From the NCBI RefSeq assembly GCF_032884065.1, contig NW_027062691.1, positions 1-64,000 of the forward strand: a DNA stretch of 64,000 nt. The letters run 5' to 3'. The DNA is from Artemia franciscana (taxonomy: Eukaryota; Arthropoda; Branchiopoda; Anostraca; Artemiidae). This document shows positions 1-12,940 of this stretch, piece after piece. The notes under the pieces were generated by a model. It was not told the DNA's origin. It saw only the letters and a list, made by a program, of their open reading frames with translations, and searched no databases. Numbering within the stretch: the stretch's first letter is position 1; the number at the start of each line of letters is the position of its first letter. The position numbers were made by a program, and so were the translations under genes.

Positions 1-59
1 AGAATGTTGCGAGAGGGCTCATTCTAACAGAAATTAAAAGTTCTAGTACCCTTTTTAAG

Positions 60-1260
60 TGACCAAAAAAATTGGAAGGCACCCAGGCCCTCTCCCACGC
101 ACATTTTTCCCCAAAATCATCGGATCAAAATTTTGAGATAGCCATTCTATTCAGCCTAGTCGAAAACCTAATAACTATGTCTTTGGGGACGACTTAATCC
201 ACCACAGTCCCCGGGGGAGGGGTTGCAAGTTAAAAACTTTGACCATTGTTTACTTATAGTAATGATTATTATGACGTGTACAGACGTTTTCAGGGGACTT
301 TTTCACGTTGGGGTGGGAGTGGATCGGGGGACGGGGTTACATGGGAGAATCTTTCCATTGAGAAATTTATCATGAGGGAAGAGAGTTTCTATGCCGGATT
401 TTCTAGCATTATTTAAAAAAAATGAGAAACTGAATAAAAAAAATTCACCTGGAAATAATGAGTAGCATTAACACTTAAAATGAACATAAAATATTACGTT
501 TATAAGGGGGTTCGTGTCCTCCACAATACCTTGCTCTTTACGCCAAAGTATTTTTAATAATTTTAACTATTTATTCTACGGCCTTTGTGATTCAGGGGTC
601 ATTCTTAAAGACTCGGGATAAAATTCTAGCTTTAGTGTAAAGAGCGAGGTATTGACGAGGGTGCAAACCCCCTCATATACGTAATAAAAATACACAAATA
701 TAGAAGTTCGTTACGTAAGTTAATTCGTAAGGTACGTATGTTTATTACTAACAAAAACGTTTTTTACAAAAAATGAAAAATCTAGTTGCATTTTTAAGTA
801 GCCAAAAAGTGGAGGACAACTAAGCTTCTTCCTCCGCCCCTTTTTTTTATCAAAATCATCCAGTCAAAACTAAGAGAAAGCCATTTGGCAAAAAAAAATA
901 TATACAAATTTCGTTTTAATCATTCATGTGCGGTGACCCAAAATCAAAACATGTATTAATTCAAAAACATTCAGAAATTACAAAAAAAACAAGCTTTTTT
1001 AATTGAAAGTAAGAAGCGACATTAAAACTTAACACGAACAGAAATTACTCCGTATATGAAAGGGGTTGCACCCTCCGCAACGCCTTACTCTTTACGCTAA
1101 AATTTTTTTATTGTTTTAAAAAGTAGAGTTGTGACAGAGTCAAACTTTAGCGTAAAGAGCGAGGCGTTGCGGAAGGGACAATCCCTTTCATATACGGAGT
1201 AATTTCTGTTCGTTTTAAGTTGTAATGTTGCCCCTTACTTTTAGTTAAAAAAAAACTTGT
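60..1260 (-). repeat. Composite palindromic repeat, reversed copy
   Basis: This is a reversed copy of a composite repeat found several times in the window. The tail module lies at about 60-470. Palindromic module B (arms carrying a 'taaagagcgaggtatt' core) lies at about 485-700. Palindromic module A (arms carrying 'taaagagcgaggcgtt' and 'cgaacagaaattactccg') lies at about 1005-1243. Each module folds on itself because its right arm is the reverse complement of its left arm. No coding capacity is visible. Related copies lie at 18.9-19.6, 20.7-21.9, 22.3-23.1, 23.4-24.8 and 27.6-28.7 kb. Confidence 0.75.
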
Positions 1261-1816
1261 TTTTTTATTTAATGACAAGTTATTTCAAATGCCACATAAG
1301 TTAGGATAACAAGAAGCGTTTTTCCTTTAGTTTTAAATCTTTTTAATTCTCAATACGTTTGGAAAAATCATATTGGCAAAGAAAAATTATATGTACGTTA
1401 GCAGGAATGTTGTATCAAAACCCTGAAATGGAGGAATTTTCGAAAGGACTGAAATTTTTCGCATTTACATTCAACATTATAGTTTTTAGACAAGGAATCT
1501 CATAATAATCAGCTATCTATTACTGAATTTAATTGAATCAATCAACATAATTGTGTTTAATCTTCTCTCTCGAGCGTAATTATTTCTTTATGTTCTTCTT
1601 TTGTCAAAAAAAGTACAAATAAAAGTACAAATTATTTTTTATCCGCAAAAATTAGGCAGCTACTCCCGCCAATGAAAAGAATAATCCCATCGAGATTCAT
1701 ATAGACTAAGACGAACAGTGTCAAAATCTATGTTTACACTTCAATTTATACAAAAAAGACAGATGCGTAAAATAATCAAAAAGAGGCTTTTGCACTTTTT
1801 CTTTTTGAAAGCATAC

Positions 1817-1963
1817 CTTCTTCCTTTAGTGTAAAAGAGCCGACCAGAAGCTGGGGCGAGCTGCAAGAATTGCTCAAATTCAGGTCCAAATCATTGGATG
1901 AATTGATAGTATTTGGAAGTTCCAAGGCTTCATCAGTCTTAATTTGCAAAGGATCCATCATTT
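1817..1963 (-). CDS. Candidate internal or first coding exon, unknown protein
   Basis: On the minus strand a good 3' splice site (pyrimidine-rich 'ctctgtatttcag', cut at 1963/1964) is followed two bases later by two consecutive ATG codons (1961). An open frame then runs to a 5' splice site 'GAAG|GTATGC' (cut at 1817/1816). The 48 codons begin MMDPLQIKTDEALELPN and end near SFTLKEEG. They are rich in Ser, Asn, Leu and acidic residues and do not look like repeat-derived sequence. Such acidic N-termini are common in transcription factors, but I recognise no domain. The flanking modules are not part of the composite repeat. If no splicing occurs the frame stops at 1776. I infer a real exon; neighbouring exons were not found. 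Confidence 0.4.
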
Positions 1964-4064
1964 CTGAAATACAGAGGGTTTAATGATACATAAAACGCTA
2001 CCCAAGACATGATAAGATAATATAGACCATATTAGCAAAAAGTAGAGGCAACATCAAGTCAATAATGGCTGACAACTTAAGAATAATTTTAAATCTATCT
2101 TAATAAAGAAAGGGCATCTATAAAAGACATCAAAGGGGACCATAGGACATCCAAAAACGATTCAAATATCTATGGCTCTTACAGATTTTTGGCTTAATGG
2201 AGCTCTTTACTCTTCTTTGAAACCCTTGTTTCGTGGAAAAAGTTTTTTAAATCAATTCCTGTTTGTTTTTAATGACATATTGTTTTCGTGGAAAAAAATA
2301 TATTTTATAGCTCTTTAGTTTTTTTTCTATAAGAATATATAATTTAGCTTGCTATTTTTATGTTGAAAAAACTTTTCCAAATTTTTTTAATTCTGACACA
2401 AAAAGTATTGTTCAATCTTTATATTATACCTCCTCTAACTGAGCTAAAAAAAAAACTTAATAATAGTAATCCCAAAAATTTCCACTTAATACCCTCAGTC
2501 GTTCTCGATATATTTCCAGATTTCCAGATTAAATTTCAATAGAGTGAATTGAAGTCTACAGTTTTTTAGCTCTGATAAGTTGTATTTTTTGTTAACAAAA
2601 TTATAAATACCTTTTTAAAAGTGTATCAATACTACTAGTTTTAATGGTTTTTTTGTGCATTTAAACATTTGTCAATATCATTTCCAAAGGTTTAAGTAGC
2701 TTCATAGAGGGGGCTGCCAGATAAAACATTTAGAGGTCAAACTCCAGGTCAAAATAAGAATCACTAAACTCTTGAAAAAAATCAACAAATTGAAAATGTG
2801 ACTGCTTTATTCTAAAAAAAAAAGTACAAAAAGAGACCTAGTTTTGAATCTCTATCTCTATACAAAAAATTTGAGGCAGTTCTCTTTAGGATACGAGAGG
2901 TTTAGGCATGTCATCGATGGTGGTACAAATACTGTCATTCAGCAGTGGAGCAAAAGAGGGTTCAGAAAATGTCTCCACAGTAGGCATACGTAGGTGAAAT
3001 GCTTTAGGAAGAGTTAGCTTGATAGTTTGGATGGAACAAAGTCAGATATATAGTATGAAATATGCTCTGATTTTGTAAAGGGAAAAAGTCGAATTCAACT
3101 AAATTTGCTGTTTTTTTAACCTCCACATGATCTGGTTCTAAGATAAACTGGGATTTGTACAATTTTGATGATTCCTAAGGAATTAAGGCCTTTCTATAGA
3201 AACATCTTTAACATTCTTGAAAAGTATCCCCTAGATACCAAATATTTCACATAATAGACCTTGTTCAATAGTATGCTGGCTCCAGAAAGGAGGAGACATT
3301 AAGGACTCTATCACACACACCATTTACTAGAATAGTTCTGAAGCCATTTTGGATTACACAAACATGGAACGATTCTCATACTTCAATGACTTGCCTTCAG
3401 AAAATGGAATAGTCATTGAAAATGTTTTATCAGTTTTCCTCGTTTTTCCACCATTTGGCTCAACTGGCGTTTGGACACAGAAATATACAATATAAATGTA
3501 CCCGAACGACTTCAGGTTCTAATGAGCAAAAACTTATTTTGGGTTGAGGAAAATTTAGATTAACTCCAACTAAACATTCTATGTAAACTATATAAAAAAA
3601 AGTTATTTTAATCTTGATTTGTTAGAAAATTTTACAGTCATTATTTATTAGAAATCGGTTGGCAAACTTAATTGTTTTACAGTTAAAAGCAATGATCAAA
3701 CTACTACAAATACTGAGTTTTATGTAGACCATGGTAGATATTTTGACAGTATTTAATCCCATAATTCTGTCATTTTTCAAGTTTTTCTTCTACTCAATTC
3801 AGAAATTGAGTAGGTAAAATTAACCATAAATAAGATTTTGGTAGTTTAATGTTCCAATGGTTGTTGTCTGAGTATTTCAGTTGTGCAATCGCATTAGTTG
3901 TTATATTTTCGAAAAGTCGATTTAAATAGTGAACGAGCAAAACTATGGTCCTTGAGATCATGATTTTTCAGACGTTTAGAGAACGTCTTCTCAAAACTCG
4001 AATATTGTCACTAAATTTATGCTGAATAAAGAGTTTATACTTTTTTTTCCATTGATGTTTGCAG
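1964..4064. other. Gene-poor AT-rich stretch
   Basis: I see no convincing exon or named repeat here. Only short AT-driven open frames occur, for example at 2360-2542. The stretch could be intron on either strand, because a candidate exon lies on each side of it. Confidence 0.5.
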
Positions 4065-4333
4065 TATTATTGTGATCCTAAAAAGATTCCCCAATAAAAG
4101 TTTCAAAAAATCACCAAAAAAAGGCAAGAAAAAGAGCAATAAAAAGAGTGTTAGCCCTGTCTCTTAATCAAAGGATTCAAAAATGGCGTAAATATTCTTC
4201 TGGTTCTGATGGTTTTGAATATGCTGTTTTTGTAACAGACAATAGACAATGGCATGCAGAATTGATTCAGGAACCTGGTTTGTTACCTATGAAGAGTGTT
4301 TTCTTGGTGGTCTTGTTACCACAAACTAGTTGA
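4065..4333 (+). CDS. Possible terminal exon, frame uncertain
   Basis: A strong 3' splice-site-like sequence (a run of eight T, then 'ccattgatgtttgcag', ending at 4064) precedes two competing open frames. One runs from the junction to TAA at 4165-4167 and gives a very basic tail containing SPKKGKKKSNKKSVSPVS, as in nuclear proteins. The other is open from about 4090 to TGA at 4331-4333, contains RIQKWRKYSSGSDGFEYAV and lacks an ATG. Only one can be right, and neither may be. AATAAA-like signals follow at about 4551. No homology is recognised. Confidence 0.25.
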
Positions 4334-6308
4334 TTCTAACCGACATTAATTTAAAAAAGAAAGATTTTTTTCTGATGGAAGTGAAAAGCAGTGTTTAGAC
4401 TAAAACAAACAATGATTATTGCCTTAGAGTTTATGTAACACAATTCTACAAAACCAGTCAAATAAACTGACTTGTGATATTTCCCTATATTTGCAGAATT
4501 CTGAAAAGCTAGCAGTTTGTACAAAACTGAGCTTGCTTAAGTTTTTTGGGAAATAAACTGTACAGTGCAAGATACTATTGAGAGCCTTATAAATTAGTCT
4601 TTTTATTTTGTGCAGGCTACCTAGGGTCTTGTGTACTCCTATTCCTCTTCTGTTATTTTTATTTGGGTTTTCAGTATATTAGTGTCAGTTTTACAAAATT
4701 CTGTATCGAAAGAAAGGCGCGACAAGCAATTTTATTTGAACCAGTTTTACAGATACATGAGATAATGACTGTACAGCAATAGCCTAACTCTTATTTATTT
4801 TTAGTTTTACTCTTTAATTCCATTAAAATAAAACTTTTTTTAAATTAATATTCCCCAGGTGCCACCAGCCCTAAGAAAATATCTGGGTATACAGCAGTTT
4901 CTAAGCATTAATGACAGAAAAGGTCAATACAATGATATTATGTCTAAAAAAAACACAAAAACATTAAATTAATAAAGATACAAATATTAGCAGTAATAGT
5001 ACTTTGTGCTCTTGTTTAAGCATTATTTCCATTGGAAAAATTTCCAACAGGATGAAACTTCTAAGCAGTTTTTTTCCTAAAATATAAAATATAACTACTA
5101 AAATATTTAACGCATGGATAAACCCAGCAATAAGTTAATCTGTGAGCACTTAACTACATATATAGCAAGAAAGACAGTTTTCAGCAAAGTGCAAATTATG
5201 TTCTACCCTTTAGAAGGAAAGGGAGCATTACCCTGCTCCTGTTTGTGGTAGTTCTACCCATTTTGAATTGGACTGGGTTATTCATTGTAATTTGTTCTTG
5301 CGTTCACCCTGTTCTTGGTTTCAAAAGTTTATTGATAGTGAATCATTGTGGTCCTTCACTGAAAAATTATTTGAATTTATTGTTGGCCACCTTTGGTATA
5401 ATGTTGTTCTTTGCTTTTCTCAAAAAACCTCTTTTGGGGAAACAGTATCTCTTTTGAGGAAACAGTATTTTCTACTTAACTTAAATCATAGGACTGGCTT
5501 TAGCATGGATATCTTCAATCTAAGACAAGTGTTGTGAAGCAGAAGCAGAACTATTGCATTTAACTGGACTTGAATGCAAGGCTAACTTAGTTTAAGCGTA
5601 AACGAAAAAAAAACTGTTGTAGTCATTCAATTCTAACTGATAGTTCCAAATAGTTCTATAATTTCTAAAACCACTTCACTTTGTCTCCCACCCCAAATGT
5701 GCAAATATATAGTCTAAATCATATATTTCCCATATTTTCTGTTTTTTATTTTATCAATGTTGCTTCTTTGCAGTCAAATCTGCAAAGATTTGACTGCAAA
5801 GAAGGTATTGTTGCCTAACTATACCTTATAGAGAGTCCCACTATAGCTTAAATTAAAGGCCAGGTTCTGAGCTACTACATGAGATTCTTTAAATGAAGCT
5901 ATGACAAGATAGGGATGCAAGTAAAAACAGGAAAATGTTTAATCACTCAATTTTGGATGTTGAATTACATACCATGTAGAGCCAAGACTAGTACTTCTAC
6001 AGGCTAAAGCATACCCTTTTCATTTATTTATTAATTAGGGACATCAAACTACCATGCCTTTCTCATATTTGAAAAGCTAGTAATTACTTGAAGAAAATCC
6101 AACCACTTTTTAATGTTGTAGAGGGTAACTTGAAACCACTAGGCTATAAACTTATACTTAAAACTGACTGGCAGTGTCTTGAATGGCTATGTGGCCCCAT
6201 ACATCAGAATGGAGGAATAGAACAAGCATAAGATCAAGAAATAGCTTCTACTGTTTGTCAATAGTTTATCCACACCATTAATTTAAGTGAACAAGAGCTC
6301 AAAACTCA
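4334..6308. other. Gene-free AT-rich stretch
   Basis: I found no supported gene or recognisable repeat. The overlapping frames at 5245-5537 lack splice context and coding character. Confidence 0.5.
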
Positions 6309-8274
6309 TATGGCACTTGTGACAAGGCCGGAAGAGCCAAGAGCTCATATGGCATGAGCTCTAGCAAAATTCTAAGAATCAATAGATTTATTTAAAAGGA
6401 AAATCAGAGGCTTAATGCCGGTCGGGATTTAAAATAAGATCTCTGAGTCATGATGTCCTTCTAAATATCAAAATGAAATCCGATCACCCACTCGTAAGTT
6501 ATGAATACCTCATTTTTCTAGTTTTTTCTCTCTTTTCAGCCCCCCAGATGCTCCCTGACACACCTACCAATTTTCATCGTCCTAGCACGTCCAGAAGCAC
6601 CAAAGTCACCAAAGCACTGAACCCCGCCCCCTAACTCCCCAAACAGAGCAGATCCAGTACGGTTACATCAATCATGTATCTACGACATTTGCTTATTCTA
6701 CCCACCAAGTTTCATCCCAATTTCTCCACTCTTAGCGTTTTCTAAGCTTTCCGGTTTCCCCCTCCAACTCTCTTTAACGTCAATAGATGTGGTCAGGATT
6801 TGAAACAAGAGCTCTAGGACATTAGTTCCTTCTAAATATCAAATCTCATTAAGATCTGATCACCCATTCTTAAGTTATAAATACCTCAATTTTTCTATTT
6901 TTTCCCAATGAACACACACACACACACCCAGCTCCCCCAAAGAGAACGGATCCGTTCCAAATATGTCAATCACGTATCTATAACTTGTGCTTATTCTTCC
7001 CATCAAGATTCATCGCGATCTCTCCACTCTAAGCATTTCCAAGATTTCTGCTTTCCATGATTTCTGTTTCCCCCTCCAGCCCCCTATGTCCTCAGATCCA
7101 ATTCGAATTAAAAATGGAGCATCTGAGACATAAGAATCCCACAACGCACTTCCCACAATCAATAAAAGTGTATTATTGTTCATAATTGCATATATTCATT
7201 GTTTGCAGACTGGAGGAGAATAGCGCTTTCAGTGGGTGAAAGGACTTGTTGTTAGTCCATATACCTCCCTACAATTTTTGAAACTGGAAGATCCTTCTAT
7301 ATATCAAGTTTCATTAAGATCTGATCACCAATTCATAAGATAAAGTTACCTTAATCTTCACGTTTTCCAAGAATTCTGGTTTCCCCCTTCAACTCCCCAC
7401 AATGTCCCGGATCTGGTCGGGATTTCAAATGAGAGCTCTAAAGCACAAGATCCTTCTAAATATCAAATTTCATTAAGATCTGATTACCCGTTCGTAAGTT
7501 ACAAATACCTCCTGTTTCTAATTTTTCTGAATTACTCCCCCCCCCAACTCCTCTAAAGAGAGCGGATCCGGTCCAGTTATGTCAGTCACGTATCTTGCAC
7601 TTGTTTTTATTCTTCCCACCAAGTTTCATCCTGATCTCTCCAATTTAAGTGTTTTCCAAGATTTGCCCCCCCCCCCCAATGACGCTGGATCCGGTCGGGA
7701 TTTAAAATAAGAGATCTTAGTTACGAGGTCCTTCTTAATATGGAATTTCATTAAGATTCAATCACGCCTTCATAAGTTAAAAATACCTCATTTTTCTATT
7801 TTATCAGAATTAACCCCCCCCCTCCCCATCTCCCCTAAATAGAGTGGATCCGTTACGGTTATATGAATCACACATCTAGGACTTCTGCTTATTTTTTCAA
7901 CCAAGTTTCATCCCAATCTCTCCACTCTAAGTATTTTCCAAGGTTTTAGGTCGCCACCCCCAGCTCCCCCCAATGTCACTGGATCCGGTCGGGATTTAAA
8001 ATAAGAGACCTGAGACATGATATCCTTATAAATATCAAATTCTATTAAGATTCAACCACCCATTTCTAAGTTAAGCATACCTCATTTTTCTAATTTTTCC
8101 AATTTAACTGTCCCCCCACTCCTCCTCAGACGGTTGAATTGGGGAAACGACATTTTCTAACTTAATCTGGTCTGGTTTCTGTTACGCCTGCCAAATTCAT
8201 CGTCCTAGCTTACATGGAAGTGCCTAAACTAGCAAAACCAGGACCAAAAGACTTGGTAGATACCAAGTGCCATA
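6309..8274 (+). mobile_element. Helentron/HINE-like non-autonomous element, copy 1
   Basis: The element starts with TATGGCACTT (6309-6318) and ends with its exact reverse complement AAGTGCCATA (8265-8274). A perfect 7-bp hairpin, ACTTGGT-agat-ACCAAGT (8251-8268), overlaps the 3' end. The interior is a degenerate tandem array of ~300-bp units, each with 'cattaagatc(c/t)gatcac', a C-run, 'agagagcggatccg', 'caccaagtttcatcc' and 'ggatccggtcgggattt'. Short terminal inverted repeats, a 3' hairpin and a central tandem array are the layout known for Helentron-derived non-autonomous elements (HINE/DINE-1). The class assignment is inferred from structure only, and no protein is encoded. Confidence 0.55.
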
Positions 8275-8689
8275 AAAAAAACCTATTGGTGCTATCATCA
8301 AGGATATATGATACTTTCCTGTTTCTATACTTAAAAAAAAGACGTTTGAAATAGCAATCATTGACTAATTTTATGACACTTGGATTTTCCATCCAAAAGT
8401 TAGAGAATTTTTCTTCAATTATGAAAGTACAGTGTGTTTAGAACCATTTTTTTTTTTTTTTAATTTTTTTAATCTTTCAGGAAATTTCTGTTTTGTTTTA
8501 AATATTTGGCTTTAGCTTTATTAAATTCAGCAATAAAAAGACCTATAAAATTTCAAAACTCTCTAATTTAGAAGCGATTTCACATGACTCATGACTTGAT
8601 ACACAAAAATGTAGCATAGGAATAGCATTGAAATATATAAGCTGTGCTTCATTTACTTAACAGCATCATGGCTCCAGCTGGAAAGCACA

Positions 8690-9150
8690 ACTGGGATGTA
8701 GAGCTAGCCCCTGGCAGTGTGGATTCTTTGTCCAATCTTTTGCTGCAATCTTGATAGTCAGTTTGTTGCTCTTCCTTGGCATTTGGGTGGGGAAAGGTAG
8801 ATGATATTTCTGGTAAGGTTGAGTCAGGGTGGGGCCTTGGTTCTTTTGTGGAGGGTTGGGAGATGTGGAAGGCGGTTTCTTCTCAGTAGGGACCCTGTCA
8901 CTGTCCTGACCATGTATGTTCCTAGGTTCTACTTGTAAGAGATGATTTCTGCCTTGGTCCAGTTACTGTCTTTTCTTTCTTGCATTTAGACTTTGTCTCC
9001 CATGGGTATTTTTGGCAGTACTTTCATTTTTTTGTCATAGTATGATTTCTGGCACAGCTTCTGTTTTGTCTGGCCTTCCATGAATACCTTCTGGGAGATT
9101 GCTTTTGGCTTAAGATGTTGGTTGGTGCACAGTAGGACCTATCTGAGTTG
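8690..9150 (-). mobile_element. Gypsy-type LTR retrotransposon, integrase C-terminus (decayed)
   Basis: Read on the minus strand from about 9150, the translation gives YELTTQIGPTVHQPTS, then a frameshift, then QKLCQKSYYDKKMKVLPKIP, MGDKV, MQERKDSNWTKAEIISYK, GTYMVRTVTGSLLRRNR. This order (a YD-x-K-x-LP stretch, GD-V-hydrophobic-Q, a W-x-A strand, then Y-x-V-x-T-x-G with RRNR) is typical of the C-terminal tail of Ty3/Gypsy integrases. Stops and at least one frameshift interrupt it. No LTR, reverse transcriptase or RNase H is visible next to it, so this is an isolated pol remnant. It abuts an oppositely oriented LINE tail. Confidence 0.5.
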
Positions 9151-9209
9151 TCAACTCATAAGAAGTTGGAAGGATGAAGCCAAATTGTAAGGGTGAAGCC
9201 AGGTGTGCC

Positions 9210-9780
9210 CATTTTATGGGCACATCCAGAAAACTATTTCCAAAGCATCAAAGCTCATCAGGCTCATCAGAAAAAGTTTCAAGCACTTGGACAACCATGC
9301 TTTTGTAAAACTCTTCAAAGGATTGTCAGAACAACAATAGAGTAGGGGAATGTTACCTGGCGACCCCACTATAAAACAGACTTAGCTGCCATGGAAATGG
9401 TCAAAAGACATGCCACCAAACTTCTTCTGGGTTGGAAAGACTAAAGCTATGAAGAATGACTATCCAAACTGAACAAACCCACCCTGAAATATATACAAAT
9501 GAGAGGAGACTAGATATAGCTAGACAAATAAAGCACAACCTGGAGAAATTGTCTTTCCAGAAGTATTTTCACCCTTCAAAAACATACACCACAAGAGGAC
9601 ATAAATTTTTTTTTATTAAAACCCATAACAGCAAATAGATCAAGGGCCAAATTTTGGAGTGGTTGAGCAGTTGTTGACAGGAAATCACTCCCAGAAAAAG
9701 TTATGAAATCTGAAGCCTTAAATAGTTTCAAAAATGGTTCAATCAATTTTGGAGAGAACATTTTTACACACATGACTCAT
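9210..9780 (+). mobile_element. CR1/jockey-like LINE, ORF2 C-terminus (decayed)
   Basis: The plus-strand translation contains GNVTWRPHYKTDLAAMEMVK, then RHATKLLLGWKD, then LNKPTLKYIQMRGD, and near the end KSEALNSFKNGS. This is the conserved tail after the reverse transcriptase domain of CR1/jockey-type LINEs: W-x-P with a VQRRATK-like block, a TLxxRRxRGD block, and a final VxxAxSLNxFKxxLD block. Several in-frame stops and frameshifts show it is dead. The reverse transcriptase core is absent, as expected for 5'-truncated LINE copies. A short poly-T/poly-A tract near 9607 may mark an internal break. Confidence 0.55.
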
Positions 9781-10154
9781 AGACTAGAGTAAGGGTCCCT
9801 TGGCCTTGGATTAAATGTGGAATTCAGATAGCCATTGACTCAGAGATACACAACAATGATGAACCAACTGACAGTCACTGAGAGAATGCTGAAACAGGGA
9901 CATGTCCCTAATGGCACATACGATGCTTTAAGTTCAATTAATTCAAGTATTGTAAAAATAATATTTAATTTAGGGCACATGAATTAGATTAACACCCATT
10001 TTAACTATCTGTTATAAATTAGCTTTGATTTGCATAGGGTCAAAGGCAGGGGCTAATTTGGACCCAATCCCCTGATGCTTCAAACTTCTTTGAATTACTG
10101 GACACTCCCTAATCAAATTATCTAGCATTTTTCACTATCATCTTCTCCCTTCCT

Positions 10155-10529
10155 AGGAAGAAAAAAACAAATCAATTATGACTTCTAATTTAGTTTTCTT
10201 TTTATGATAGCCCTATCCTATCCTATACACCTTTAAGAAATACTTGAAAAAAAAAACCACCAAGTGTGTCATGGGCCTAAAAGGCTGTCAGACTTAAAAA
10301 AAGCATATAAAGACAATAAATTATCATAAAGAATTGAAATGTTAGGAAGAAAAAAACAAATCAATTATGACTTCTAATTTAGTTTTCTTTTTATGACTTC
10401 ACAATCCTATCCTATACACCTTTAAGAAATACTTGAAAAAAAACACACCAAGTGTGTCAGGGGGCTAAAAGGCTGTCATACTTAAAAAAGCATATAAAGA
10501 CAATAAATTATCATAAAGTATTGAAATGT
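10155..10529. repeat. Direct tandem duplication, ~189-bp unit
   Basis: Unit 1 (10155-10343) and unit 2 (10344-10529) both begin 'aggaagaaaaaaacaaatc' and end 'taaag(a/t)attgaaatgtt', with only a few differences (for example 'gatagccctatcc' against 'gacttcacaatcc'). The units abut directly. The high identity suggests a fairly recent duplication. No coding frame is shared. Confidence 0.8.
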
Positions 10530-11360
10530 TGGGATATTACTGGAATTATAGTCTGTACAAGGTTAAAGATAAACTAAACAAATTTTACCCTATAATTCAT
10601 AAGAAGTACCTTATTTTACCAGATTTACTAACTAGGATTATATTTAACAGCAATTTTGCAACTGTAGGTTTAAACCCCTTATCCCTCTGGATAAAGGTTT
10701 GCATAGACATTTCAGGGTATATATTTGAAAATTTGAGGGGTGGGGCAAAGTTCTTTTCTAGCACAAAATAATTGTACATTAAGATACATTATCAAATTCT
10801 GCTTCTAAAGCTATCTTGATATTATGTTAATTAAAAATATTACTACTTACTTATTAAGATGAAAATGTTAGACAGAATTACCAATATTTGTATCTTTACT
10901 AGGATTAGTATCATTTAGGGTTGCCAAGATTCAACTGTCACAGCAGTATCCATTTTATTTAGAAACATATTTGAATAGTGAGTCAAATGGTATAGAAGCC
11001 AACTCTTCTGTAAATATAGTATGGTATTTATTTTTAAATCATTATACTATAGATTTTTTATAGTAGTTTATATGAATTCATTAATACAGTCCTTTGAAAT
11101 TTGTAAGTTAACAACACAATTACATAAGTAGGAAAGTTGCTATATTATTTGATACCTTTTTTATGCACTTTTATAATTTAATTATTGCTTGTGCAGTAAA
11201 GTACAGGATGAGCCCTTAAAAGGCTCAAAACAGCTCATGGGAACTAAAAGTTTAAAGCCTGTTTCTAAATAACTGCATAGTGAGAAAAAATTGGTATTTG
11301 TAGAAATGGTAATTGTTGTTTTTTTTTATCTCAATAACAAAATTTTGTTTTGAAGAAAAG
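10530..11360. other. Gene-free stretch
   Basis: Opposing open frames at 10526-10779 overlap on the two strands. They have no splice or start context, so I see nothing convincing here. Confidence 0.4.
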
Positions 11361-11946
11361 GTAGAATTGTAGTTTAGCTACTTTTACTATCTTTGACAGG
11401 GGTTAGGTTAGGAAAATGAAATTTTCAGCAATGGATCTAGGTCCAAATGCATACTCTGGGGAGGAATGGTCAAGCTTGTAAGTTAACTCTTATCTAGTTT
11501 TTGAGTCTTAGAAATTCGTCTACCAGAAAGATAAGACATAGGAATTTAGACAAAACATCATTTTAGCTTATTTTTCAGTTTCAGGCTTTTCTTCTCTGGT
11601 TTCAACCTTGAAAATGCAATTTCTTTTACTTGAGTAGAATTATAAGCAGTTGCAATTGTTTTTGTTTTTTTCAGTTTAAGAAATGTATTTACAGATGTTT
11701 GAAACCTCATAAATTGGAACTGAGCAAAGTTGTGAAGCTGAAAACTCTTTTCTTGTACTTTATCAAAGCAGAAGGTATATTCTGCAGGGTTTTACTTTTA
11801 CTGTACTCTAGAGGGAAAAGAAGCAGAATGATGTACTTCAAAATACCTTTCCAAGACAAATGTCTGTAGATCCATCCTTGAAAGTTTCACTTTCTTAACC
11901 TAACCCCTTTCCAAAATAGCAATAAGTAGGTAAACTAGAATTTTAC
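11361..11946. repeat. Foldback element, diverged copy
   Basis: The left end 'gtagaattgtagtttagcta' and the right end 'taaactagaattttac' are inverted versions of each other. The body carries the family's 'ggttaggaaaatgaaa' motif, the 'ttgagtagaatta' motif and a 'gaactgagcaaagttgtgaagctgaaaac' block. It is a diverged member of the family best seen at 61252-61874 and 14543-15167. Confidence 0.6.
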
Positions 11947-12060
11947 CTGCGTTATATAGCCTAGGCATGTGGCAATATAGGCTACAGTATTTTTTAGAAA
12001 CTTGTTTGAAAACTTTTGATTAGAATAATTTGCACTGTTATATTTTTGGGTTCCATTAGG

Positions 12061-12894
12061 GTAAAATTCTAGTTAATTGACTTCCTGCTATCTCGGAAAG
12101 GGCTTAGGTTAGGAAAATGCAACTTTCAGGGATGGGCCTACAGGCTAAAGTATGTCCCAGGGAGGTATTTTAAAGTACCCACCTCCACTCCTTCTCCCTC
12201 TAGAGGGCCCTGAAATTTGCCTACATGACAGGTCTATACCTATTGAAATTTTGATAGAACAACATTTTACCTTAATTTTCAGTCACTAGTTGCTTTTTCT
12301 CTGCCTTTATTTCTGAAAAATGCAATTCCTGTTATTGGAGTAGAATTTTGAGCTCCCGAGAAGGTATTTTAAAGTACTCACCTCCACTCCTTCTCCCTCT
12401 AGAGGGCCCTGAAATTTGCCTGCATGACAGGTCTATACCTATTGAAATTTTGACAAAACAACATTTTACCTTAATTTTTAGTTACTAGTTGCTTTTTCTC
12501 TGCCTTTAGTTCTAAAAATGCAATTCCTGTTATTTGAGTAGAATTTTGAGCCATATCAATGTGTTTTGTTTTTTTTTTTCAAAATTTAGGAAATGTATTT
12601 GTACATCTTTAAAACCTTATAAAATAGAATTGAGCAAAGTTATGAAGCTGAAAACAATTTTGTTGTACTTCAATTAAGCAGAAGATCTATTTTGCAAGGT
12701 TTCCATTTTATAACACACATATTTTTAAAGGTCATCAAAGGTCAGGGCCCTCCAGAGGGAGAAGGAGTGGAGGTAGTTGCTTCAAAAAACCTTCCCATGA
12801 CATACTTTTGTCTGTAGATTCATCCCTGAAAGTTTCATTTTCCTAAACAAAACCCATTCTGAGATAGGAAGAAGTCAATTAATTAGAATTTTAC
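12061..12894. repeat. Foldback element with internal duplication
   Basis: It begins GTAAAATTCTAGTTAATTGA (12061) and ends with the matching inverted 'tcaattaattagaattttac' (12894). The subterminal arms, which carry the 'ctccactccttctccctcta' motif and its inverse near 12750, are also inverted. A segment of about 170 bp (the 'aggtattttaaagta...' block at about 12160 and again at about 12360) is duplicated inside, making this copy longer than its relatives. It is noncoding. Confidence 0.75.
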
Positions 12895-12940
12895 TGGTAA
12901 AATTCTAGTCCATTGACTTCTTGCTATCTTGGAAAGCTGT

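Noticed and set aside
485-1243. Repeated palindromes taken as a CRISPR array or rho-independent terminators
   Set aside because: The units are ~230-bp eukaryotic foldback modules without regular spacers, in a clearly eukaryotic genome.
5245-5537. Two overlapping plus-strand frames of 70 and 89 codons
   Set aside because: They lie in AT-rich sequence, and I found no motif, no supporting splice sites and no repeat relation.
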